This document shows positions 54,244 to 64,000 of a stretch of 64,000 nucleotides of DNA, one piece after another. Origin of the DNA: Rhipidocladum racemiflorum. Lineage: Eukaryota; Streptophyta; Magnoliopsida; Poales; Poaceae. How positions within the stretch are numbered: position 1 is the first letter of the stretch; every line of letters begins with the position of its first letter. Where the stretch lies: positions 34,318,392 through 34,382,391 of the forward strand of contig CM070591.1 of NCBI GenBank assembly GCA_036346355.1, given 5' to 3'. The notes under the pieces were generated by a model. That model worked only from the letters and a program-made list of their open reading frames with translations, ran no database searches and was not told the DNA's origin. Position numbers and translations under genes: made by a program.

Positions 54244-54259
54244 GATTCGGGGACGAATC
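54244..54259 (+). other. Stem-loop before the Tek3 PPT
   Basis: Arms GATTCG and CGAATC around GGGA, so the loop is the same as in Tek2 but the stem sequence differs while staying paired. Confidence 0.7.
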
Positions 54260-54264
54260 CTTTT

Positions 54265-54277
54265 AAGGAGGGGAGAG
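54265..54277 (+). other. Polypurine tract of Tek3
   Basis: AAGGAGGGGAGAG directly before TGTGATGCC at 54278. Confidence 0.9.
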
Positions 54278-56352
54278 TGTGATGCCTTAGAATTTGGGAG
54301 TTACCGTAGGAGGGGGGTTTTCTCCCTTGTTTCGATTTCGGAAGGAATGAAGGAAATGTTGGGAGATGAAATAATTGAGTTTTATGCTGCAATTTAATAT
54401 TAAAAATTGGAGTTTTGGGCTAGTTTTAGCTGGGCTGAGGCAACCTGGGCCTAGGCCGGGAATTCCCTTCCCACCTCCCCCTCCCCATGCCTTGGTGGGC
54501 CGGCCCCTTTAGGTGGCGCCACCCATCCCAAAACCCTAGGGCGCCACCCCCTTGGCAGCCACCTCCTTCCCCTTGGCAGCCACCCCCTCCCCTTCTCCTT
54601 CCCGGTGTGGTGGTTCGGGGATCCACCGCGGTTCGCGAAGAAAATTCGAGAGGAGGATCCGAGAAGGCGAGGAGGAGGGACATATTTTTGTTTTTGGGGA
54701 TCGTCGCGCGTTCTTCGTGGGTTCTCAAGGGAGAACTCAAGGTAAAATTTCTGATCTTTTACCCCCTGTTCTACCTAGGATTAGGAGTGTATTAGATCTG
54801 GTGGTGCTTGGTTTGGATGGATTTTGATGGGGTAGAAGGGTAGTTGTTCACGTGGTGCTGTTTCTGAAAGGGGAGATTGTGCAGCGCAGATTGTTTCGCG
54901 TTTTACGTGATATAGATGATTTTTCCTGCAAAAACCTATAACTAGAAAGTTGTAGATAACGTCGAGACCTAGCTTCTGTAATTTTTTCAGAATTTTTGGG
55001 GCATCGGTCTGAGAGTTATCGCTGTTGGAATATGAGGAGCAGAATCTGGAAACAGATTTCGTCCACTGTGTTGGACGGTTGTTTAGGCATATTTAACAGC
55101 GGAATTGAAATTTTTGACCTTCATGAAAGTTGTAGATCTCGTCAATGTCTAGCTACTGTATTTTTTTGTATTTTTATGAACAGTAGAAAAAAAGATACGA
55201 AATTGGGAAGAGAGGGTGCTGCTGTTCGATCCGGACAGATCGGGGTTTTTGGGCGCTTAAAATGGGAACGGGGAGTAGGAAGCGTGTGTTTGAATTGTGT
55301 GATCAATTGTGATGTCGCTATGTACTGAAATAATGTTTGTTCAGGTGGTGCCACTGCTGGGCGCGACTAGGTTCATCGTCCACGTCGGTAAAGGCAAGTG
55401 GGAGTAGTTGTATTGTTAAGCTATACATCGTTGGTTTGCTTCGCCTTCATTATAAACTCCAATTACAGCAATCATACATGGTTTAATTGCTTGCTTATAG
55501 GATTGCTATACTCTGACTAGCATTGTGATATTGTGGTTTGGCTATGAATCATGAGTAAGGTGAAGAATGATGTTGTTTACCTGATGAATTGTCTAATTAC
55601 TTCATCTCAATGTTATTTGCTTTCTATCCATGCTATAAGATGATAGGCAAACATGTGAACTCAGTGTAGGAGATTTTGAATGAATTCATGCATGAAGCAT
55701 TAACTGCAGTATCATGCATTGGAAGTTTTGTCGACGCCTTGCGGCGCGATCAAATCGGGTACAACACCGTGTGTTCTGAGAAAGGGCACGGTGAGGAGGA
55801 TCATGGCATAAGCATGTGCACAATCATATGCATTTTACTGAAGTTGTGTGAACTCTATGATGTGGTATTGGATATGAGGAATGTGGTATGCTAGATTTAT
55901 GGTGGATGTGTTATTTGTATTAGTTGTTCCGCTTGCTGAGAATACCCAATCTCACTACTTGCTGTTTTGATGTTTCTAGGTAGCGCACGTGAGTCGTAAG
56001 CATGAAGGGTGGGCTAGCAACACAATAAATCTTCTGGTGTCATCACGACTCACATGAACTAGTGCATTAAATAATTCATTAGTTGGCTGAAATTTTATTA
56101 CACATAGACCCATTGTCGTTCCCTTTAAACTTGTTCTCGTTTATGGTTGTCCCATTAGAGATGTGTTATGTTTATGGTTGATACCTGGTTGAATTAGACT
56201 TGTTGTCTCTAGTTTTGATGTCGTGATATTATTCCTATTTGAATTGCTTATCATGGACCTTGATTTTATGAATTGCTTTCGTATTGTCCTGTTTTAGGGG
56301 GAATGCTGTTGAATTTTTCTTGTACAACAGTTTAGATTTATGGGGTGTTACA
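54278..56352 (+). repeat. 3' LTR of Tek3
   Basis: TGTGATGCCTTAG to GGGGTGTTACA, about 2.08 kb, matching the solo LTR at 17348-19445 in reverse. A GT donor candidate (CAAG|GTAAAA) lies at 54741/54742. The 49-nt exon candidate is at 55345-55393, preceded by TTTGTTCAG, and an acceptor TTTCTAG is at 55973-55979. It is inserted in the Reina-like protease start. The 5-bp after it is ATAAG, but the left partner is gone. Confidence 0.93.
55345..55393 (+). other. Candidate 49-nt leader exon in the Tek3 LTR
   Basis: Strong acceptor-like TTTGTTCAG|GTGGTG and GC donor TAAAG|GCAAGT. Phase 1 at the 3' side: joined to the acceptor at 55979 the frame stays open for six codons (to TAA). Borders match 18338-18386. 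Confidence 0.45.
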
Positions 56353-57786
56353 ATAAGTATGATCATCACCAAATTCCCCACCATGGCTCGAATCCTCAAA
56401 GTTTCATAGTCTTCAGTGCCAGCTAGTGCATGTAAGGATAATTTGAATTGTTGCTGTTCAAATTCTCGGTCTGCCTCATCCAACTGTAACAATATTTCCT
56501 CAGTAAGGTATTCCGGATGATCCTCCACTTCCATCGCATGGACCTGCATAACAGTGCTTACATTGATGATCCCTATCAAATTTTTCACCACATTTAAAGC
56601 AAAGTTCTCGTGCTCGGCGATACTCTCTCAATTGTCGAGCTCTGCTCAGATCATCCACTACTGCTTTACTCTTCCCCATGGAGGCTTCACTGTTATATGT
56701 TCCACTGGTTTTGGATGGTTTCATTGTTCTGGTGGATTTAAACTTAAATTTCTCCCACTTCTCTTCCTGAATTTGCGCTAAGAGACTAGCCTTACGGACT
56801 GACTCCGGTAACTGAAGCTCTACCTCATATCTCAATTCATCCTTAAGACCCATAATAAAATGGTTGACAAAAAACTCTTATGAACAAGTCTTGTTATACG
56901 CCCTTACTTTGTACATGGCTGCTTCAAATTGATTCTTATATATCAGAACACTCCCAGTCTGTCGTGTCTAAATTAATTCCCTCATGTGTCTGCGAGAATC
57001 ATACCACCCAAATTCCGAGTGTACTGCCGACATGAACTGTTCCCAGGAACAACATGGATGATCTTCTTGGTACACTTGCAACCACATAGCAGCATTCCCT
57101 TCCATATGCATTGCTGCTGCTGTAACCCACAAGGATTCATCGATATTATACAGCCTAAAATACTTCAGACAGCGACTTTCCCAAATACGTGGTTCATCAC
57201 CTTCAAATTTGGGAAATGAAATCTTAGGTAATGGCGTCTTCTTATCCGTATGAATCATTTCCTTCCCTTGAGTTGTTGCCGAACGAATAGATTTCTGAGT
57301 AGCAGTATTGAAACACAAAGGGGGTAGAGTGCATTTACCCAACAACCCTACTGAAGTTGTCCTTACTGCACCCGGACGCCTTGCTGCCGCTTCAGGTTCT
57401 GATGATGCAACCATCGGTTCCGTTTCATCCTCCTTTTGTAAAAGTTTTGACTTCTCCTGATTTTCCTTCAACACTAGCGCCATGGACTGAAATTGTTCCA
57501 TCAACCCCGATATGACAGAACGATGTTCTTCGATTTGTGTTTGAATCGCTAGTATGGTCTCAATCGGTTTAATCTTCTCCACTATAAAATCAAGGCTAGC
57601 TCGTAATGATTCCCATCGGGCATCCATCTGCGCCCAATGCATCTCCACCTGATTTGACGATTCTTCCATCGCTTCCAGCACGAACTTCATCTGGACGGAC
57701 GGTTTGGGAGGCGCCGTGATGATAGATCCGAAAAACCAACCAGATTCCGCACTGCGATCCTCAGAGAAAGAATCGCGAGCACACAA
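56353..57786 (-). pseudogene. Reina-like Ty3 gag and start of protease, reverse strand
   Basis: Starts MCARDSFSEDRSAESGWF at 57786. A coiled-coil-like N-terminus (WAQMDARWESLRASLDFIVE) is followed by the capsid: LPKISFPKFEGDEPRIW near 57235, ESLWVTAAAMHMEGNAAMWL near 57150 and SWEQFMSAVHSEFGWYDSR near 57040. A frame break at about 56860-56970 precedes LPESVRKASLLAQIQEEKWE near 56815 and the knuckle CFKCGEKFDRDHQC near 56600. The histidine of the usual CX2CX4HX4C knuckle is aspartate here. A third frame then reads LSLHALAGTEDYETLRIRAM, the segment preceding the protease DSG. The Tek3 LTR cuts it exactly there. The rest of pol is absent. The wording and the short LTR fit the Reina clade. Confidence 0.85.
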
Positions 57787-57838
57787 AATGATCTGGGATT
57801 TTATGGCTAAATCGGAAAAAAAATCCTCCCCAAATCGT

Positions 57839-57852
57839 CGACTCTGATACCA
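57839..57852 (-). other. Primer-binding site of the Reina-like element
   Basis: TGGTATCAGAGTCG on the reverse strand, two bases from the LTR end at 57855. Confidence 0.88.
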
Positions 57853-57854
57853 AA

Positions 57855-58258
57855 TGTAATGTCTCCTGATTGAATTTCAAACTTCCAATGTGAGATAACA
57901 GAGTTCAACACCAAGATAGCAAAACCAGAGATCATATCTTCATTGAGAAGAAGGAAAGGTAGAAAGAAGAACTAGGACACAAGAAAGAAAGAGGATTTAG
58001 TCCATCATTGTCTAACAACTTTCTGTTACAGACTCATGTGTATTTATACTATAGACTCATATCTCTTACATATGGAACCCACTCTTCTTGGTTGTCTTAT
58101 TTTCCCGCGTCTCCTTGCTTGTTCTGAATGTGGTCGCTGGAAACTCTCTTCTCTTTGTCGATTTCTTCATTCCTTGCGAAAGTCTCCTCCTCTCTCTGGG
58201 TTGTCCTCCTGACAACCCCATAGTTAATTGTTGTCACGTAGTTATTTATGTCTTTACA
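57855..58258 (-). repeat. 5' LTR of the Reina-like element
   Basis: About 404 bp, reverse. On the element strand it runs TGTAAAGACAT to GGAGACATTACA, with a TATA box (TATAAATA, plus-strand 58041-58048) about 210 bp in. Length and structure fit Reina elements. It interrupts a Tek1-type LTR whose remainder starts at 58259. Its other LTR is not in the window, so the left boundary is set by the PBS. Confidence 0.82.
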
Positions 58259-58520
58259 AGGAATTAATGCTGAACCCATGGCTTATCTAGTTGATGCTTC
58301 CATTACCTATGCTATTGTGATATGAACTTGTTATCGTTGCTTAGAAACTATGGTAATATTGTTGTGGCCTCAAACCATGGAAAAACAAAGGAGATGCTGC
58401 CGAAATTTCGGTTAAAGCTTTTACGCCCTTGCTGAAATTTATTCTTAATTGTGGTATTTAGTTGCTATTTCTTCTTAGTAGTGGTGACATCCAGGGCATA
58501 CTAGATGCCGGGGTATTACA
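58259..58520 (+). repeat. 3' remnant of a second Tek1-type LTR
   Basis: Last 262 bp of an LTR, similar to 46790-47045: both share an ACAAAGGAGATGCTGCCG block and end GGGCATACTAGATGCC followed by a TTACA end. The rest was removed or displaced with the Reina-like element. Confidence 0.82.
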
Positions 58521-58521
58521 G

Positions 58522-58534
58522 TTGGTATCAGAGC
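58522..58534 (+). other. Primer-binding site of the second Tek1-type element
   Basis: TTGGTATCAGAGC one base after the LTR end, as at 47047-47059. Confidence 0.88.
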
Positions 58535-59860
58535 AGGCATTAGGTCCTTGGAACTTGTATTTTAGTGTCATACCTTAGGTTCAACTAAAATGTGATGTGG
58601 GATAACCTAGAAACATGGCTTAGGCTATACTTAAAATTTTGACATAGGATAGCAACATTAAAACTTGTGTAAGTGGAATAAGTAATTTAAAACTTGACAC
58701 AATTTGATGCACAGTAGGAAAGGGTATGGGTATCGTTGCTTTATGCTTAAAAGTTGTATTTAAGCTTTGATGCTGAATGCTACATTTGATAATGTATGTT
58801 GCTATGTTTATGAGAGAATTGATTGAATTGTCCTTGTTATGGTGATTAAGTGAGGTTGTGGTGCCGAAGGGTTTCGGTCACCTTTCGTTCATAGTAAGGT
58901 TGGGGTCTGACGGTGTGGCCGGTTAGAGCAACCACTGAAGGACTAATAACCTCCTGTGGGGGAGAGTGCTTGTCCTTTCTGTCATAGACCAGGTAGTGAC
59001 CGGAGTCAAATAGAAGAGTTTGGTGGTGGATTCCTTTGGGTTTTCTTTCTTACCGTTCTGACGATCAGTTTTGGTGGTGAAATCAAAGGAAAAGTGTTTG
59101 GTATTGGATTTTCGCGGACTGTTCCTTCGGCGGTTTATGGTTTTGTCTTCCTTGGTTGAAGACGAAGAAGAAGAGTTTTGTGTTGCGCGTATTTTGGTCG
59201 CAATTTTTGCTTTGACACCCGGTTTTGTTGGTTATAGTGGACCGTCTTGGGGAGGAAACTTTTGTGGTTGTTGTTCTCCCTATCTAAGAAAAGTGTTGGA
59301 GTTTCCCGTTGTGTAGACCTTGAGTTGAGTGGAGCTAAGTTTTATTTTTTATCGGAAAAGATTTGGATGAACATTTGGTTTTCACTGGTGCATCCGACTT
59401 CCTTCTTGGAAGTTGTAGGTCTTGAGATTTCTTGAAGAATTTTGGCTATCAGAGTTGGAAATTTGAGAGTTGAGCTCTCCTGCATTTTCTGTTGGAGTTT
59501 TGTTTTTGTTCCTTGCCTGGAAAGGAGAAATTGTTTATCGGTGTTCGTTCTTGTTCTTGAGCTGTGGTTTATGGAATGACGTATTGCTAAGTTAATTTGT
59601 GAGTTGAATCAATTCAATGTGGTTGTTATCTTTAGCTTGAGAATAAATAGATACTGGTTTTGTAGATTACTCTATAGCGAGAATGAATAAAAGTGTTAAT
59701 GTATATGCTTAGAATCTGTTGCTTTTCTTTAAACGTGCTTATGACCCTCGATAATGTTTAAAGTTTTCAAACCCTGATGCATAGTTAGAACGTTAAGATG
59801 ATGTAAACTACCGATAGTATTAAAGAAACTTTGCTGATTGTTTAAAGATGTTATAATCTA
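58535..59860 (+). other. Leader of the second Tek1-type element
   Basis: Similar to 47060-48290 over its length, including the final AAGATGATGTAAAC block near 59795. ORFs here (58956-59435) are short and not conserved in the other leader. No gag follows. Confidence 0.75.
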
Positions 59861-62040
59861 ACGTGTTAATAGAAAAATTTAATCGTGTTGGTTAGTGACT
59901 TTAACTTGGAAGTCAATTAGAGTTTCTATTTATGCTGTTGCAAACTTTTGGCATAATTTGAAGTACGCAGTTGTGTTCCTGAAATGCTAGTATCGATGCC
60001 AATTGGAAAGATATAGGTTTTGTTGTTTGACGATATTTTAAGAGCATCGTGACGGTCTAACTTATTAAACTTAATATAATAGTTGGAGTATGTTGTGTAG
60101 TGACAATTTTGTTGTAACCTATGTATAGGTTAGCTAAAAGCAATGTTGTTGTTTTATGATTATGCCCATTTGTTGATGTTGATGACTTAGTAGTGGTGGT
60201 AATTGCTTAGATGACTTGTTGAAAACCATGGTTAAAATGGAGGAAATTGTAACATGTTGTGATGGAGTGAACCATGGATAATTATCATGACGTAGGATTT
60301 TATCCTTAATGAACATATGTTTTAAAATCCTACTTACAAATTTTGTCTTGTGGCGATAATATTTACATGTTGAAGTCATTTGTTAATTGAATAAGTTTCG
60401 ATTGTCGAGATGTTGATGTATGGTTGGTATAAAATTAATAGGTTGTTCATGCTAAAGTATTTGTTGAATTATTATGTTTTAAATTGAGAATATGATGTTA
60501 TATGATGTGTTTATCTTTGGGGATTAGGATGAGGTAGTGTTGGTTGGATGTCTTTTTGATAAGCATCATAAACCTTATTTATAAGTGTTGGGAAAGGTAA
60601 TAAGAGAAAGAGTTTGTGTTATAGTTTTTGGTTGAACTATGGTGGGGCTCCTCAAGGAGTAAATAGTGATTATTAAAGTTTTTAATGGAAAGTGTGGTGG
60701 AATACTAGAGGTGGTAGTATCTATGTTGAGCTTGTGTTTAAAACTTTTGGACTGATTTGGTTGTTTGCTATCTTGGTTGAATGCTTTCGGTCAAGGTGTT
60801 TATTATGTTGTGTTTCAGAGTTTTCCTAAAACTCGTAGTGATTGGTGCCAATCTTTGGTTTTGGCTAATTTGGTTAGTTTATGCTATGAGTATGGAGTTA
60901 CACCCAAAAGTATTTGAGTGGATCGCGCTCTTTCGCGTTCACACTGAATTATCTTTGGAATCATTATTTAAAGGAAGCAAATGGACATAGTGGGTTGTGT
61001 TGGAAACTCTTGAGTTAAGCACTTCATTTGTAACTCTATTTGACTAGTGTTGGATTTATTTGCAAAATGTGTGTGGTGTTTGCGAGTGCTTCAAAAGGTG
61101 GATTTTATGAATGTTCATAAGTGATTTTGGTTAGTGAAGAGTTCTCTTTTGGGAATGACTTTTCCTTTCTCTTTGAGATAAGTTGTGGTGGTTGTAGGTG
61201 CAGATGCTTGACTTGAGATTTTGATGTTGTCTTTCAAAATGTTGATTTTGGATGAAATGCGATGTTTTGCAAGTTTAGCTTTTGATTGATGTTGGGTGGT
61301 GATGCGACGTGGTGTTCTACTGTTAATTATGCTGCCGTCATAGTTTATATGAAGTATCGCCACCATCGATGTTATTTGTGTTTCAATCATGTGATAAGGA
61401 GAATGAAGTCTCTTTGTGAATGATTATTTGGTATTGTTGTTACATGGTGAATGAATGGTGAAAAGGAAACATGACATCATTTATGCATAGTTAATCATAA
61501 AAGAGTCGATGAGCCAAGTCGGTGAGAAAGTCATATATGGATATATGACTAATCCAGAGTGCTCTTGAAAAGGTTGCATTCATGTCATGAATCGAGATGC
61601 CCATTTCTTTCTAGTATGAAAAGAAATAATGAATAAATTATGGCATTTTGGCTGTGGTGTAAGGGATTTCAGTTTCCTTTGCATTTTGGCTTAGGAAAAT
61701 AAAATGAGTGCTCCTTGGATATTGTCGAATTCTTTCCAAAGTGAATGTTAGTGCATTGGATTCAAATGCATGGGGATCAATGGGGTTCATGGTTTATGGT
61801 TGAGCTCACTCAATGGTTTTTACTCCTTGTCTTGGTCCTTTGAGTGGAAAGATGTGAGGGCGAGACCTTCTTAGTAAGAGAAATCTGGTGTGGCTAGTAG
61901 TTGATCGTAAATGGTCTAAAAGTGAAGAGTAAAGGAAGGTTGTGCATGACCCAATTCAAACCTTCCTAGAGAATTGTTTCGTTGATGCGTTCCTCGGTAG
62001 GGTTGATTAAATTATTAGTGGACCACTCGGTGGTTGCTAG
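59861..62040. other. Unassigned AT-rich sequence
   Basis: About 2.2 kb with only short ORFs, none recognised. A segment at 61500-61575 (AGTCGGTGAGAAAGTC and ATGACTAATCC) resembles the Tek1 LTR near 40430-40490, so at least part is retrotransposon-derived. Confidence 0.5.
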
Positions 62041-62110
62041 TAATTGCTTTTCCTTATGAAGTGCTTTATGGCCGAAAGTGTAGATCGCCGCTTTGTTGGG
62101 ATGCAGTGGG
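62041..62110 (+). pseudogene. Integrase C-terminal relic of a Ty3 element
   Basis: About 22 codons read YEVLYGRKCRSPLCWDAVGE, the segment after the integrase core that precedes the GPY/F module in chromoviruses. Sequence on both sides is unrelated to pol, so only this scrap remains. The source family is unclear; Tek1 and Tek2 differ here (RSCRAPLNW, RPCRTPLNW). Confidence 0.65.
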
Positions 62111-62575
62111 AGAAAGAGCGGTTGAGAGGAGCCGCCCAGATCGTCCTCGAGTTGTTGGATGAACAGTCGCTCCCGTCGGATTTGGATCCTAGCAACAGAC
62201 CACCGGAGGTGATCCCGATGCTAATATCAAAGCCCAAACGAGACAAGTCTACAAAAATCCAAACGACTCGACAACAACCCCGGTATTCCCCCGGTATGCG
62301 ATCCGAAACTCGCCCAGGATCCCCACATACCGGTTCCCAATGCCATATCAACATTCAATTCGCACAAAGGGGCATCGAGCCCCCAAGCTCACCACCAGAG
62401 ACGCAAAAACGCGGAAGCAAACAAACACACCACACGACACAAAGAGGCCCAACAAAAACAACCAACAAAGGCGACCAAGCGAAAAGCAAACGGGTTCCAT
62501 TACAGAAACAAAGGTAGCAGCTATTCACAAACGTACCGCCCACTACTCTATACAACAAAAGTAAAACACCCCGGT
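62111..62575. other. Unassigned stretch between integrase relic and reverse LTR fragment
   Basis: About 465 bp. Two overlapping ORFs (62044-62517 plus, 62037-62354 minus) show no recognisable domain. A run of basic, Thr/Gln/Lys codons suggests non-coding sequence read by chance. It may belong to the reverse element that follows. Confidence 0.3.
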
Positions 62576-63728
62576 AGTGTCATGCCCTAACACTTCCGGG
62601 CGCACACTCGCAGCTGGCCTCTACTCGGTGCCCTTGGTCCACCGATAGGCGATGAGGGGCAAAACTCACACCCAGCTGGATCCTCACCGCAAAACCACAA
62701 AGCGTAAGCTTTGAGTACAAAGGTACTGCATAAGTCTTACCCGCGGTCCATATATGACCGACTCCAAAGGATTATGCATTTGGATATAGCAAGGAATTAG
62801 CTGAAGGTAAAACAGTCACAAAATGCTTAACATTTGTTGTTTAGGTACTTGAACTACTCAAGTTACAATTCTTAGCGCGGTTGTCACAGCACCTACCTCT
62901 AGGTGAAATTAGCAAGTTACAACCCACATCAATTAACCACATTCATTTCGAGCTCAAGCCCAACAGCGAACTTCAGTTCAAGTTATTACTACGTGTAACT
63001 TGCTCATATCCGAGAGCGCGGCAATTCGAATCGCTTAGTTAACCCTGCAGGGAAGCATTGATCACACGACATGTGCCACGAAGGAACCTCATGTCAACCC
63101 CCTCCCATCCATACCCATTTGTTGGGGCATCTTCATGCGGTCTGGAAACCTAGCACCCCCTCGAGCAGCCCCAAGCCCGGCTTGGCACTCGAGAGTCGGC
63201 CTAGGCCCCGCCCTCAACCACGTCCAACCACATGAGGGCATGGCCCATCGAACGGCATGCGATAAAAGAGCGGCTTACCTTACCATAATCGGGCATGTGA
63301 TCAACCAATTGGTGCTCAGCCATGGTACCACATCGAATCGGTCCTTAGCTGACTCAGACGGGACTACCACATTTGGATCTCCTTACCCAAATGTCTAACT
63401 CTCCCGCCCGGTCTCAAATTTCATCATTTCATTTCCCATAAACAACCCATTGCAACCCAATACTTGTAAGGTACATCAATCTCAAGCGGTGGAACCTTCC
63501 ACCACTTGGCCCAAACCCGACTTCTAAGCATACTAAGCACGACACAATTAGTACCCATAATCTAGCTCCAAAGGAGGTGTTCAACAAGCAACAAGAAGAA
63601 GGGTACGTGCAGCAAATAGGATCTAGCCTATCCCACATTTCAACTCCTAATGCATCACTTAATCGAACCATAAGCAGTTAATTTGCAAAATAGTTTACAC
63701 ATAAAGTTCAAGATGCTTAGGTGCTTGC

Positions 63729-63815
63729 CTTGATCTTCTGCTTGCGGATCGGCGGTAGCCGGCTCTCCGGTAGTACCCTCAGTCACCGCGGAGCCAAGTC
63801 TCGCGGGATCGCTCT
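63729..63815 (-). other. Candidate 87-nt leader exon in the reverse Tek1-related LTR
   Basis: Reverse strand: CGTGTAG precedes it and AAG|GCAAGC follows, the same borders and length as 39003-39089. The reading is acidic (GTTGEPATADPQAEDQ). Confidence 0.4.
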
Positions 63816-63909
63816 CTACACGAACACAATGCATAATAAGATGCATGCAATGCGAAAGAATTGATTACGACGCAAACCCCGACAAAAACACACAACGGGA
63901 CAGACCAGC

Positions 63910-64000
63910 CTAACCCGGACAGTCCGGGTATTTGATCCGGACAGTCCGGATAACCCGGACCTATTGTCCGGATACTCCGGCCTAGGGCGGACACTCCGGA
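63910..64000. repeat. CCGGAC-rich palindromic repeats
   Basis: Six or more copies of CCGGAC-type words, several arranged as CCGGACAGTCCGG inverted repeats. They lie upstream of the exon candidate on the reverse strand and continue past the window edge. Confidence 0.8.

Larger units (their letters stand above)
62576..64000 (-). repeat. Reverse Tek1-related LTR fragment
   Basis: On the reverse strand this aligns with the Tek1 LTR: 63000-63100 matches 39720-39830 (CCCTGCAGG, ACATGTCGTGTGATCAATGC), and 63140-63240 matches the 39600-39660 block. The 87-nt exon candidate is at 63729-63815. The fragment runs off the window to the right. It is a diverged relative rather than the same copy. Confidence 0.75.

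Noticed and set aside
62044..62517. 157-codon ORF beginning like an integrase segment
   Set aside because: Only about 22 codons in a different frame match integrase; the rest has no recognisable similarity and biased codons.
1..64000. Possible host protein-coding gene
   Set aside because: Every ORF with recognisable domains is retrotransposon gag or pol; remaining ORFs are short, LTR-based or repeat-derived.

Overview
The window is a stack of nested LTR retrotransposons from a plant nuclear genome, most likely a grass. I see no host gene, tRNA, rRNA or CRISPR array. The elements are Tekay-type chromoviruses (Ty3/gypsy, RT-RNaseH-integrase order, C-terminal chromodomain), one Reina-like Ty3 gag with a short LTR, one SIRE/Maximus-like Ty1/copia pol, and a gag-only non-autonomous Ty3 element. 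All visible primer-binding sites match initiator tRNA-Met. The long LTRs (2.1-3.9 kb), the element mix and the GC-rich leaders suggest a Poaceae heterochromatic region. The species cannot be fixed from this sequence.

Labels used here: Tek1 is the outermost chromovirus (LTR starts TGTCACGGTCCCG). Tek2a, Tek2b and Tek2c are three copies of a second chromovirus family (LTR starts TGTAACACCCC, ends GGTCCCGACA). Tek3 is a third chromovirus family (LTR starts TGTGATGCC). NA1 is the gag-only element.

Layout. Tek1 pol runs 1-2022, 23381-24063 and 36661-37236, and then enters its LTR (37331-47045). Tek2b sits between the first two Tek1 pieces (2023-23380) and lacks its 5' LTR. Inside Tek2b lie a complete Tek2a (4049-16042, target duplication CATGA) and a solo Tek3 LTR in reverse (17348-19445, duplication ATAGC). 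A complete reverse-strand Tek2c (24064-36660, duplication GAGAG) splits the Tek1 integrase. NA1 (40723-46503, duplication GTATG) splits the Tek1 LTR. To the right follow a tRNA-binding site and Tek1-type leader (47046-48290), a 5'-truncated copia pol with its 3' LTR (48293-about 52722), an unassigned stretch, a Tek3 pol tail with 3' LTR (53763-56352), a reverse Reina-like gag with 5' LTR (56353-58258), a second Tek1-type LTR end and leader (58259-about 59860), poorly identifiable sequence, and a reverse Tek1-related LTR fragment running off the window.

None of the polyproteins is intact. Many breaks in the Tek2 copies fall at CAG or CTG sites that differ between otherwise near-identical copies. 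This may be a systematic sequencing or assembly artefact, so 'pseudogene' calls there are provisional.

The most interesting signals are not ordinary genes. (1) Three LTR families share a gene-like leader layout: a GT donor, a short exon ending in a GC-type donor (AG|GCAAG), and a downstream AG acceptor. (2) A short stem-loop just before the polypurine tract persists across four families although its stem sequence changes. (3) NA1 has a second long ORF that runs into its LTR, and that LTR carries an in-frame 348-bp duplication of its own PPT/LTR start. (4) Tek2c has an ORF upstream of gag that is precisely excised in Tek2a. (5) Two Tek2 LTRs form a 3.4-kb inverted repeat.
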